Shown here: positions 44,052-52,117 of the stretch, in pieces
Numbering within the stretch: position 1 is the stretch's first letter
Layout: the number at the start of each line of letters is the position of its first letter
Assembly (NCBI RefSeq): GCF_019511345.1
Contig: NZ_JAEUAK010000004.1
Span: 496,001 to 560,000 of the forward strand
Reading direction: 5' to 3'
Source: Rhizobium mesosinicum
GTDB lineage: Bacteria; Pseudomonadota; Alphaproteobacteria; Rhizobiales; Rhizobiaceae
DNA length: 64,000 nucleotides
The notes under the pieces: generated by a model
Told to the model about the DNA's origin: nothing
The model's input: only the letters and a program-made list of their open reading frames with translations
Database searches by the model: none
Made by a program: the position numbers and the translations under genes

Positions 44052-45089
44052 ATGTCTGAGATCGAATTGCAGCTCTTCCCGAAGTTTGATCGTCGTCCCA
44101 GTCCCGAGTTCATTGACGGTTGGCGGAAGCATATCGCAGCTACCGGCTCGCCCGAGACTTACATCGACATATCGACCACGAAGCCGCCTCGAGATGGCCC
44201 GGTTATCCTCCTGTCAGAGGACATCCATGTGCCAACGGCATTACGGCTGGGCGGCGACCGTGTTCCGTGCCCCTTGTGCTCGCCAAAATCACCGAAATTC
44301 GAGAACGGCCGTCTCGCATATTTTCCCCAAGAAAGTGCCGTCCGCTGCATCGGGATAACCTGCGCACGAAAGTTCTTTGGCTCTGACTACACCGAAGCTG
44401 ACAGGCTCTTCCGGATCGAAGCTGAGTGCGCTGCCTATGTTGCGAAGTGGCCTGCCGTTCAGGCGAAGATGAGATCGGTGGAGCCGATCGTCCAGCGTCT
44501 GTTAGCTGCCGGCACGAAGATGGAGCAAATGCGCTTAATTATCGACGCGCAGGCCCCAGGATTTGCTAAGTTTCTTTTCAATGACCTCAACGCCAGGGAT
44601 ATGCTCATTGTGACTTCCAGGACCCCTGGCGCCCGAAGCTATGAAGTCAAAGGGTTGTCGTTCTTTTCCTCTGGTTTTGATCCCAGACCGACTTTGGAGA
44701 AGATAATTGCGGCTTCCCGCGATGTTCGCAAGCCATTGCCGAATTGGTCTCCTGAAGACAATCATGCAGATTCGACAAAGGAAATCATGCGGCGGGGTAG
44801 GGCGGCGCTTGGTGCCATTGAGTCGATACCGGTGATGGCGGAGCTTCTAGGAGGTGCCATATCGTTCTTCGAAAGGATGAACCTACGCAAACTGGAACAA
44901 TGGATGGAAACAGGATCTTCCCCTTTTGCTTCCCTCAGCTTCAAGGTTTCAGGCCAATCGGTGCAGGCTATCGCAACGAGTTTCGAAGGCCGACATGAAT
45001 GGTCGGTTATGGTGCCGGAAAACCTCGGCTCACAGATCCCAACTAGCGATGAGATTGTGTCCTTAAACCTATCGGAGATTCAGAAGTGA
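44052..45089 (+). CDS. Prophage protein with four-cysteine zinc-ribbon-like motif
   Basis: The 345-residue protein has a strong ribosome-binding site (AAGGAAGGAAA). Cysteines at 73, 76, 99 and 104 (CPLCSPKS, then VRCIGITCARKF) could bind zinc, as in DNA-primase-type zinc ribbons, but no primase or helicase motif follows. The rest is a mixed fold without a family that I recognise. It overlaps the NusG-like gene by 4 bases. A nucleic-acid role is a guess from the cysteines and the company of RNase HI. Confidence 0.7.
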   Translation: MSEIELQLFPKFDRRPSPEFIDGWRKHIAATGSPETYIDISTTKPPRDGPVILLSEDIHVPTALRLGGDRVPCPLCSPKSPKFENGRLAYFPQESAVRCIGITCARKFFGSDYTEADRLFRIEAECAAYVAKWPAVQAKMRSVEPIVQRLLAAGTKMEQMRLIIDAQAPGFAKFLFNDLNARDMLIVTSRTPGARSYEVKGLSFFSSGFDPRPTLEKIIAASRDVRKPLPNWSPEDNHADSTKEIMRRGRAALGAIESIPVMAELLGGAISFFERMNLRKLEQWMETGSSPFASLSFKVSGQSVQAIATSFEGRHEWSVMVPENLGSQIPTSDEIVSLNLSEIQK

Positions 45090-45820
45090 ATTTCATTCAT
45101 CGACAGAGGCTGAAGCAAGAGCGCGAAGACGCGCGAGACTACCAGATCCCCGCTACCGTTGCCGGATGGTCCGCAGAGACGTGGTTTGCCATCCGGACGA
45201 CACCGGGGGCGCAGCGGTCACCATCTATTGTCGATCGGACCGTAGATCGCCGCGAAGACGAACGAGACCTGAGCCTCCTGGAGCGTAATCTCAAGCGCAA
45301 GGGTGTGGAAGTGTTCATGCCGTGCGTTCGACGCGAGGTGATCCACCACCGGACAAAGAAATGGATCGACAAGCGCTTCCCGGTCCTGATCGGCTATGCG
45401 TTCGTCAATCTGCCGAAGCGCAATTTCGCCGAGGTCGAGGCGATCGAAGGCGTTGCCGGCATCCTGCGCCCCGGCAACAATCGCTTCGAGGCTCCGCTCC
45501 GCTTCCCGGAGGGGCTGATCGGCAAACTGCGCTTCATGGAATTTGAGGAGGAGCAATCGTTTCTACTCGGACGTGCCCGCCGCATTCGCCGTCAAGAGCT
45601 GTGGCAGGAGACCAACGAGAGACCGCCGTCTCGCGCTGAGATGAAGAGCCTCTTTCAGCGTGGCGCCTCGCTGCACCTGAAGCCGGGTTCGCCATTCAGC
45701 CAATATGCGGCGAAGGTCGTGAGCGTCACATCCAAGGGAACCATCCTTGCGGCGATCGAAGCTCTGGATAAACTCGTGCAAGTGAATGTGGCTCTTGAAC
45801 AAATCGCGGATGTGGAATAA
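45086..45820 (+). CDS. NusG-like protein, candidate phage antiterminator
   Basis: The 244-residue protein resembles NusG/RfaH. The NGN domain starts near residue 33 (TWFAIRTTPGAQRS), includes VEVFMPCVRREVIHHRTKKW and GYAFVNLPKRNFAEVEAIEG, and ends with the block VAGILRPGNNRFEAP. A KOW-like C-terminal part (GASLHLKPGSPFSQYAAKVV) follows a charged linker. Host NusG binds RNA polymerase and affects elongation and termination. Here the gene is the last of the early operon before the late genes, so it may allow polymerase to pass terminators in the late region. Confidence 0.8.
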   Translation: MNFIHRQRLKQEREDARDYQIPATVAGWSAETWFAIRTTPGAQRSPSIVDRTVDRREDERDLSLLERNLKRKGVEVFMPCVRREVIHHRTKKWIDKRFPVLIGYAFVNLPKRNFAEVEAIEGVAGILRPGNNRFEAPLRFPEGLIGKLRFMEFEEEQSFLLGRARRIRRQELWQETNERPPSRAEMKSLFQRGASLHLKPGSPFSQYAAKVVSVTSKGTILAAIEALDKLVQVNVALEQIADVE

Positions 45821-45921
45821 ATTCCCATCGTGATTTGGGACGTTCAGCGCTATGTCGCGGTCCTGGCTGGTTGGAACACATGCTTCCAATGCAAGGGCGG
45901 AACTCGTCTTTCAAGCAGGTT

Positions 45922-45948
45922 CCCAAAATAGGCTGGCTAATTTTTGGG
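45922..45948. terminator. Hairpin between convergent prophage genes
   Basis: CCCAAAA and TTTTGGG form a stem around a short interior (TAGGCTGGCTAAT). The position between the NusG-like gene and the convergent leftward gene would suit a bidirectional terminator. The stem is AU-rich and no T-run follows the stem, so the call is weak. Confidence 0.35.
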
Positions 45949-45954
45949 CACCGA

Positions 45955-46149
45955 CTAGGAATGCCAGAACAAGCCTTTCGCCCTCCACACCTCTTTTAGC
46001 TTCTGTTCGATTTCTTCGACAGACCGGTGCTCGAACTTTCGGCCGAGAACGGACGCAAGCCCGTGCAGATCCATAGCCTGAGGATTGTTCGCTTCTGCTT
46101 TCTCGGCTTGTGCCGCAATTTCGGCAAACAACTCATCGTCTTCGGTCAT
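45955..46149 (-). CDS. Small acidic prophage protein, unknown function
   Basis: The ATG at 46149, with GAGG upstream, gives 64 residues (MTEDDELFAEIAAQAEKAEA); a TTG at 46167 overlapping the upstream stop would add six. The C-terminal part (SVLGRKFEHRSVEEIEQKLK) is helical. It is the last gene of a pair with the membrane protein gene. No family is recognised. Confidence 0.6.
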   Translation of the reverse strand: MTEDDELFAEIAAQAEKAEANNPQAMDLHGLASVLGRKFEHRSVEEIEQKLKEVWRAKGLFWHS

Positions 46150-46163
46150 TTTATCCTCAGATT

Positions 46164-46652
46164 TCAAGGTTCAAGGTATTGCCTCGCAGTCTGCTGCGCG
46201 GTGCTGATCTCTGCCACGATGGCATTGATGCGGGCTGTGTCGTCGTCGACATGGGGTAGTGGCTCTCCGTCACTGTCCCCTGGGCAAACATTTGGATCTG
46301 ATATATGCTTGGTGAGCGCCTTTATGGGATCGGACGTGCGTCCGAGGGCTTCAATTAGACCTTTCATGTTGTTGCCGACTGCACTTTTCTGACTGTTCGC
46401 CTGCTCGCGCATAACCTCAACCTGCTTTGAGAGCGCAGCAATTTGCTGGTCCTTAATGGCGATTTCGGATGTGTCGTCCCCAGCGTAGAACTGCAGTGCG
46501 GCGCCGATAACCACAAGCACAAGGCAGAACAACATAAATATGTAGATCGGACGTTCCCTAGGTTTCTCCCCGCTAAGAAGACGAAATGCCAGAAAAGCCA
46601 GCAAAAAACCTAGACCAACTGTTCCTAAGCTCAGAATCGAGACAATATCCAT
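46164..46652 (-). CDS. Prophage membrane protein with two N-terminal spans
   Basis: The 162-residue product has two membrane segments (about residues 5-26, LGTVGLGFLLAFLAFRLL, and 38-56, IFMLFCLVLVVIGAALQFY), then a coiled-coil-like stretch (IKDQQIAALSKQVEVMREQA) and a polar tail. The ATG has a good ribosome-binding site (AGGGGGA). Leftward orientation within rightward phage genes suggests a moron expressed in the lysogen. The function is unknown; an exclusion or envelope role is possible. Confidence 0.65.
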   Translation of the reverse strand: MDIVSILSLGTVGLGFLLAFLAFRLLSGEKPRERPIYIFMLFCLVLVVIGAALQFYAGDDTSEIAIKDQQIAALSKQVEVMREQANSQKSAVGNNMKGLIEALGRTSDPIKALTKHISDPNVCPGDSDGEPLPHVDDDTARINAIVAEISTAQQTARQYLEP

Positions 46653-46739
46653 GCGTACATCCCCCTATAGGCGTTGGGAACAACCGGAGATCCCAAACAA
46701 AAAGCTGCGATGTCGATGACGGTGAACATTACAGAAAAA

Positions 46740-47177
46740 TTATACTTCGGCGTCCCAGAAGTGTGTCTTGTGTGACTTTATTGGAACCAGATCGCCGCCA
46801 GCCTTCTCTAGCACATCGTAGACGACCTCCGGGCTGTTTCCGACATATTGGAGGCTGTTGCCGATATATAGCGACGAAACGACCCCATCCGTCTGCCACT
46901 CTTTGGGAACGGGGATTGGCCCCTGGGATTTTGGGCCACTAAACCAGACCGGGCCTAAGCCGGGAGTATCCAGTTTGGCAAGGGTTGCCGGATTCGAGAG
47001 CTCATCTCTAACTAGATCGGCCACTTCCCCAGGTTCTTCCATCACGTAACTTACTATTTTCCAATCAATTCGAGTAACTCCGTGTGGACTTTCAATCGGG
47101 CCGGTACGCCGAATACGAACAACGCGTTCGCCTTCAATCTGCATCTTGGTGCCATCGGTCAGTGTCACTTCGACCAT
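46740..47177 (-). CDS. Prophage protein, unknown function
   Basis: The 145-residue soluble product (MVEVTLTDGTKMQIEGERVV) begins with a beta-rich part and contains VIRIRR-like and VSSLYIGNSLQYVGNSPEVV segments. I do not recognise a family. It is transcribed leftward, 87 bases upstream of the membrane protein gene, and its start faces the terminase genes across a 118-base promoter region. Confidence 0.6.
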   Translation of the reverse strand: MVEVTLTDGTKMQIEGERVVRIRRTGPIESPHGVTRIDWKIVSYVMEEPGEVADLVRDELSNPATLAKLDTPGLGPVWFSGPKSQGPIPVPKEWQTDGVVSSLYIGNSLQYVGNSPEVVYDVLEKAGGDLVPIKSHKTHFWDAEV

Positions 47178-47197
47178 TGCCTGCCTCCATCTGAGTA

Positions 47198-47264
47198 GGT
47201 GTGGTTACTACGCTACAGCGTCAGGTTGAGCGCGTCGAGTTACTCAAAGTTGGTAGTTAACACC
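47198..47264. promoter_or_regulatory. Separated inverted repeat between the leftward genes and terminase
   Basis: GGTGTGGTTACTAC (47198-47211) is nearly complementary to GTAGTTAACACC (47253-47264), with about 40 bases between. The location in the only divergent gap before the late operon makes it a candidate regulator site, but the match is imperfect. Confidence 0.35.
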
Positions 47265-47295
47265 CCTTCAGCCGCCAGACCGGCGCAGGTGATCA

Positions 47296-47748
47296 ATGGC
47301 AGGTAGACCTACGAAGTTCACGCCCTCGCTGGCACACAGCATCTGCGCACGCATTGCAGACGGGGAAAGCCTCCGCTCGATCTGCCGCGATGACACGATG
47401 CCAGCCAAGTCGACCGTTATGGCTTGGCTTGCTGACGATGCGCATCAAGAATTCCGGACCAAGTACGCACTCGCGCGCGAAATCCAGGCAGACGGTTTTG
47501 TCGATGAAATGGTCGAGATTGCCGACGACGGCACGAACGACTGGATGGAAAAGAAGAACGCCGATGGCGGTGTGACCGGATGGGCGGAGAATGGCGAAGC
47601 GCTTCGTCGATCGCAGCTGCGCATCCTCACCCGCCAATGGATCGCCGAAAAGCTGAAGCCGAAGAAGTACGGTAACAAGGTCGACCTTAACCTCGACGGC
47701 AAGGTCGCGCTGGTCCCGCAGATATCCATCAATGGCAAGTCAGACTGA
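47296..47748 (+). CDS. Terminase small subunit-like protein
   Basis: The 150-residue product starts MAGRPTKFTPSLAHSICARI, a common beginning of phage small terminases of the helix-turn-helix type. The DNA-binding part is GESLRSICRDDTMPAKSTVM and the helical centre YALAREIQADGFVDEMVEIA. It would recognise the packaging site and load the large subunit. It overlaps the large subunit gene by 17 bases. Confidence 0.85.
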   Translation: MAGRPTKFTPSLAHSICARIADGESLRSICRDDTMPAKSTVMAWLADDAHQEFRTKYALAREIQADGFVDEMVEIADDGTNDWMEKKNADGGVTGWAENGEALRRSQLRILTRQWIAEKLKPKKYGNKVDLNLDGKVALVPQISINGKSD

Positions 47749-49243
47749 CGCGCTGCTCGACTTCCATCTGCATCCCAAGCAGATGTCGGCCTTTCTCAGC
47801 ATTGCTACGGAGATCCTGTACGGCGGCGCGGCCGGCGGCGGCAAGAGCCATCTCATGCGCGTTGCCGCAATTACATGGTGCGCGGAGATCCCCGGCCTGC
47901 AGGTCTACCTGTTCCGCCGTATCCGTGACGACCTGGTCAAGAACCATGTCGAGGGACCAAACGGATTTCGCGCACTGCTCGCCGGGTGGGTGGAATGCGG
48001 CTTCTGCACCATCGTCGAGGATGAGATCCGCTTCTGGAACGGCAGCAAGATCTACCTTTGCCACTGCAAGGATGAGAAGGACCGCTTCAAGTACCAGGGT
48101 GCCGAAATCCACGTCCTGCTGATCGACGAGCTCACGCATTTCACCGATGTCATCTATCGCTTCCTACGCAACCGCGTCCGCATGGTCGGCATCAAGTTGC
48201 CGGAGAAGTACCGCAAGACGTTCCCGCGCATCATCTGCGGCGCCAACCCTGGCGGTATCGGTCACTCGTTCGTCAAGGCGACGTTCATCGACGGTGTCCG
48301 ACCGATGCAGAGCTACTTCACGCCGAAATCGGAAGGGGGGATGCTCCGGCAGTACATTCCGGCCAGGCTGGAAGACAACCCGAGCATGGCGGCCAACGAC
48401 CCCGGCTATGATGCTCGCCTTCACGGCCTCGGATCGGAAAGCCTGGTCCGAGCAATGCGCTACGGTGACTGGGACATCGTCGACGGAGCGTTCTTCGACA
48501 ACTTCCGCGCCGATCGGCATGTCATTAAGCCGTTCCAGATCCCGAAAGACTGGCTGCGCTTCAGGGCAGGGGACTGGGGCTCTGCAAAGCCGTTCTCGTT
48601 CGGCTGGTACGCTGTGGCCTCGGAACCGTACATCGCCGCTCCTGGCCTGCTGATCCCGCGTGGCGCACTGGTACGCTACAAGGAATGGTACGGGGTTGCG
48701 ACTGACAGTGACGGCAGGTTCGTGCCGAACAAGGGCTTGAAGATGACGGCCGAGAAGGTCGGTTCGCAGGTCCGCATCCGTGATGGCGCCGACAAGATGT
48801 CGTACGGCGTGCTCGACCCCGCCGCATTTGCCGAAGATGGCGGCCCGTCGATCGCCGAGCGCATGATGAATGGCACGAACGGGAAGAACGGCAGCACATT
48901 CCGAGCAGCCGATAACAAGCGCGTCACTGCCCGCGGCGCCATGGGCGGCTGGGACCAGATGCGGTCAAGACTCGACGGCGACGAGGATGGCCGGCCGATG
49001 CTGTACTTCTTCGAAACCTGCGTACACGCGATCCGGACCATCCCGGCGCTGATGCATGACGAGAACCGGCCAGAGGATCTGAACTCCGACATGGAAGATC
49101 ATGCGGCCGACGAGGTTCGTTACGCCTGCATGTCGCGCCCGTGGATCAAGGCAGTAGCGGAAGAACCGCAGGCCAAGGCGAAGAAAGGCGTGCCGTTGCC
49201 GCCGCCGCCTACCGATGCCGGCACAAGAAGGATTGCAGTCTGA
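47732..49243 (+). CDS. Terminase large subunit
   Basis: The 503-residue packaging motor has the Walker A motif LYGGAAGGGKSHLMRVA (about residues 29-45), the Walker B motif HVLLIDELTHF with Asp131 and Glu132, and an RNase H-like nuclease domain beginning RFRAGDWGSAKPFSFGWYAV (about residue 275), with later acidic blocks VLDPAAFAEDGG and NSDMEDHAADEVRYA. The type is the one often found in P22- or KPP-like podoviral prophages. It uses ATP to fill the capsid and cuts the concatemer. Confidence 0.95.
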   Translation: MASQTDALLDFHLHPKQMSAFLSIATEILYGGAAGGGKSHLMRVAAITWCAEIPGLQVYLFRRIRDDLVKNHVEGPNGFRALLAGWVECGFCTIVEDEIRFWNGSKIYLCHCKDEKDRFKYQGAEIHVLLIDELTHFTDVIYRFLRNRVRMVGIKLPEKYRKTFPRIICGANPGGIGHSFVKATFIDGVRPMQSYFTPKSEGGMLRQYIPARLEDNPSMAANDPGYDARLHGLGSESLVRAMRYGDWDIVDGAFFDNFRADRHVIKPFQIPKDWLRFRAGDWGSAKPFSFGWYAVASEPYIAAPGLLIPRGALVRYKEWYGVATDSDGRFVPNKGLKMTAEKVGSQVRIRDGADKMSYGVLDPAAFAEDGGPSIAERMMNGTNGKNGSTFRAADNKRVTARGAMGGWDQMRSRLDGDEDGRPMLYFFETCVHAIRTIPALMHDENRPEDLNSDMEDHAADEVRYACMSRPWIKAVAEEPQAKAKKGVPLPPPPTDAGTRRIAV

Positions 49244-49485
49244 TGGGTGCCAAGGGCGTCGACCTTATCCAGTTCGCACGTACGTTCGCTTTCGCCATGC
49301 CGCGCTCAATGGTCGTGCAGGGTCTACTGCGGGTCTATCCGCCGGATCTGGAACCGATGATCCGCCGTGTATGCTTCAAGCATGGCTTTGAAAACCGTCA
49401 GTGGCTCGCCGACCGGCTTGAACTTCACTATTCGAAAATCGCTATTGGCCCTCGCACGCAGAAAGCGCCAAGGAAGTTCGTATGA
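49243..49485 (+). CDS. Small prophage protein between terminase and portal genes
   Basis: The ATG at 49243 overlaps the terminase stop by one base (TGATG) and the stop overlaps the portal start by 4 bases. The 80-residue product (MGAKGVDLIQFARTFAFAMP) is basic with mixed helices. I do not recognise a family. The tight coupling on both sides supports it as a real gene with a head-assembly or packaging role. Confidence 0.7.
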   Translation: MGAKGVDLIQFARTFAFAMPRSMVVQGLLRVYPPDLEPMIRRVCFKHGFENRQWLADRLELHYSKIAIGPRTQKAPRKFV

Positions 49486-51752
49486 CCGATGACGTCGAAG
49501 AGAGCGTCGAGAACGGCGAATTCGATCCGAAGAAGCCGCTCAAGAAGTCCGCGCCATACCTGAAGCTGATCGCCCGTTACAACAAGGCCGGCTTCAAGGA
49601 CTATGGCGATCGGGCCGATAACATCGACAAGAAGTTTGCCGACCTTGAGCGCCTGGCGAATACCGCCCGTGACCGCGAGTTCTCGATCTTCTGGGCGAAT
49701 ATCCAGGTGCTCGGCCCGTCGATCTACTCACGGCCGCCGGTGCCAGTCGTCATTCCCCGCTTCCGTGGCGATCGAAAGCCTATCCCGCGCGTTGCTTCGG
49801 AGCTGCTGGAGCGCTGCTCCATCGTCGCCTTCGAAATGGAGGACATCGACGGCATCATGCGCGCCACCCGCGATGACCTGTCTATCCTGTCCCGCGGTGT
49901 GCCGTGGGTGCGCTATGAGGCGAAGAGCAAGGACAACAAGTTCGTCGAGCGCATTTGCATCGACCATGTGAACCGCAAGGACTTTGCCCATGATCCCGCA
50001 CGGGAATGGAAGGAAGTCGATTGGGTTGGCAAGCGCTCGTGGATGACGAAATCGGAAATGCGCAAGCGCTTCCGCTCGACGTCCGGCAATGCCTACATGA
50101 ACGCCGTCTTTGCGATCCGTCGGGATGAGCAGAACAACACCGACGGCATGCAGAAGGCCGGCGTGTGGGAAATCTGGTCGAAGTCCGCAAACCGCGTTGT
50201 CTGGGTGACCGAAGGTGTCGAGGTCCTGCTCGATGACGACGAGCCGCACCTGACGCTTGACGGGTTCTTCCCGTGCCCGAAGCCTGCCTATGGCACGACG
50301 CAGCGAAACAGCCTGATCCCGGTGCCCGATTACGTCCAGTACAAGGACCAGATCGAGGAGGTGAACGAGCTGACGGCTCGCATTTCGTCGCTGACGGAAT
50401 CGGTCAAGGTCAAAGGCTTCTATCCTGCCGGCGCCAGCGACATCGGTGAGGCGATCGAGGCGGCCATCAAGTCGACGGACAATCGCTCCGTTCTTGTTCC
50501 GGTGTCGAACTGGGCAGCGTTCGGGGATCTGGGTACCGGCGAGCCGATTATCTGGCTGCCGCTGGAGATGATCGGCAATGTCATCGTGCAGCTGGTCAAT
50601 CTGCGTCGCCAGCTCATTCAGGACATTTACGAGATTTCCGGCCTTAGCGACATCATGCGCGGCTCGACCGATCCGAATGAGACGTTGGGCGCACAGGAAC
50701 TGAAGAGCCAGTACGGCTCGGTGCGCATCCGCGATCGACAGGACGAAATGGTTCGCGTTGCTCGGGACTTGACGCGCATCACCTGCGAGATCATGTCCGA
50801 GAACTTCCAGAAGGACACGCTTCTGGAGATGTCGCAGATGGAAATTCCATCCAACGCGGACATCAAGAAGCAGATCGTCGCGCTCGAAAAGCAAATGAAG
50901 GGGATCGAAGCCCAGATCAGGGAAGCGCAGGCAGATCCGGAGATCCAGGCGAAGGCAAAAGAAAAGCCCGAGATTGCCCAGCAGATCATCCAGCAGGCTC
51001 AAGGCAAGGTCCAGGAGCTCGCCGGCCAGATCAACGAGCTGAACGAGACGGTGACGATCGAGAAGGTGATGAAGCTGCTCCGCGAACAGCGTGTGCGGCC
51101 TTATACACTCGACATCGAGACGGACTCCACCATCACGCCGGATGAAAACCAGCAGAAGAAGCGGGCGACCGAATTCACCGCTGCCGTCGGCGGCATTCTT
51201 CAGCAGGCCGTGCCGGCAGTGCAGCAGGTTCCGCAGATCGCGCCGCTGATGGCCGAAACCTTGAAATACGTCGCCAGCCAGTTCCGCGCCGGCCGTCAGC
51301 TCGACGCCACGATCGACGAGTTTGCTGAGGCGATGAAGCAGATCGCTGCGCAACCGAAGGCCAATCCCGAAGCCGATGCGGCTGCAAAGCAAGCCGAAGC
51401 CGATATGCAGGCTAAGGCTCTCGACGCGAAGCTGAAGCAGGACGGGTACGCCCGCGATACACAGATCAAGGGCCAGTTGGCCGACCACGAAGCCAAGATG
51501 CGGGCATACGAGGCTACCGAGAAGGTTAAGGCCATCCAGCTCGAAAGCCAGCAGAAGGCGGAGAAGCACGCCCAAGATATGGAGCTCGGCGCGCTCGATG
51601 TTCGCAAGAAGGAACTCGAGGTGCAGAAGCTAGGTGCTGAAATCGGAGCGGCCGCGCAGAAGGCTGACATTCACGCAGCGGAAGCGGGTCAGCGCATGGC
51701 GGAACGAGCGGCAGCAACTGAAGCTGCTGAGATGGAGACCGCTTCCGAATGA
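49482..51752 (+). CDS. Portal protein (P22-like)
   Basis: The 756-residue protein forms the ring through which DNA enters and leaves the capsid. The length and the region KKSAPYLKLIARYNKAGFKD with RADNIDKKFADLERLANTAR fit P22-type portals. The C-terminal 250 residues are helical, rich in Gln, Ala and Lys, with KQIVALEKQMKGIEAQIREA and AKMRAYEATEKVKAIQLESQ, as in the barrel extension of large podoviral portals. It is followed by a 4-base overlap with the next gene. Confidence 0.9.
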   Translation: MTDDVEESVENGEFDPKKPLKKSAPYLKLIARYNKAGFKDYGDRADNIDKKFADLERLANTARDREFSIFWANIQVLGPSIYSRPPVPVVIPRFRGDRKPIPRVASELLERCSIVAFEMEDIDGIMRATRDDLSILSRGVPWVRYEAKSKDNKFVERICIDHVNRKDFAHDPAREWKEVDWVGKRSWMTKSEMRKRFRSTSGNAYMNAVFAIRRDEQNNTDGMQKAGVWEIWSKSANRVVWVTEGVEVLLDDDEPHLTLDGFFPCPKPAYGTTQRNSLIPVPDYVQYKDQIEEVNELTARISSLTESVKVKGFYPAGASDIGEAIEAAIKSTDNRSVLVPVSNWAAFGDLGTGEPIIWLPLEMIGNVIVQLVNLRRQLIQDIYEISGLSDIMRGSTDPNETLGAQELKSQYGSVRIRDRQDEMVRVARDLTRITCEIMSENFQKDTLLEMSQMEIPSNADIKKQIVALEKQMKGIEAQIREAQADPEIQAKAKEKPEIAQQIIQQAQGKVQELAGQINELNETVTIEKVMKLLREQRVRPYTLDIETDSTITPDENQQKKRATEFTAAVGGILQQAVPAVQQVPQIAPLMAETLKYVASQFRAGRQLDATIDEFAEAMKQIAAQPKANPEADAAAKQAEADMQAKALDAKLKQDGYARDTQIKGQLADHEAKMRAYEATEKVKAIQLESQQKAEKHAQDMELGALDVRKKELEVQKLGAEIGAAAQKADIHAAEAGQRMAERAAATEAAEMETASE

Positions 51753-52093
51753 GCCAGAAGTTCTGCCGCAAATGCTCGAATTGGCATGACAACGATGAGT
51801 GGCCAATCCAGTGCTATTCGCTGCCGCCACAAGGCCAATCCGACGCGCTGCCGGTCCCGAACGTCATCACCGACACGATGGAGCCGGTGCAATCGATGCT
51901 CGACGGGCAGATGTACACGAGCAAGTCGGCATTGCGCGCCACGTATAAGGCGGCCGGTGTGATTGAGGTCGGCAATGATCCTGCCCGCCTTCGGCCGAAG
52001 CCAAAACGGAAACCCGATCGGAAGGCTATTCGAACTTCGATCGAGAAAGCGACCGCGCGCTTCAACCGCGGTGAACGCGTAAACCCGCAATAA
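51749..52093 (+). CDS. Prophage protein with N-terminal cysteine cluster
   Basis: The 114-residue product begins MSQKFCRKCSNWHDNDEWPI, with CxxC and a third cysteine at about residue 22, possibly a zinc knuckle. The C-terminus is basic (RLRPKPKRKPDRKAIRTSIE). Similar short proteins sit between portal and scaffold genes in rhizobial prophages as I recall. The function is unknown. It overlaps the portal gene by 4 bases. Confidence 0.7.
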   Translation: MSQKFCRKCSNWHDNDEWPIQCYSLPPQGQSDALPVPNVITDTMEPVQSMLDGQMYTSKSALRATYKAAGVIEVGNDPARLRPKPKRKPDRKAIRTSIEKATARFNRGERVNPQ

Positions 52094-52117
52094 GCATTCC
52101 CTCAGACGGAGACTACC

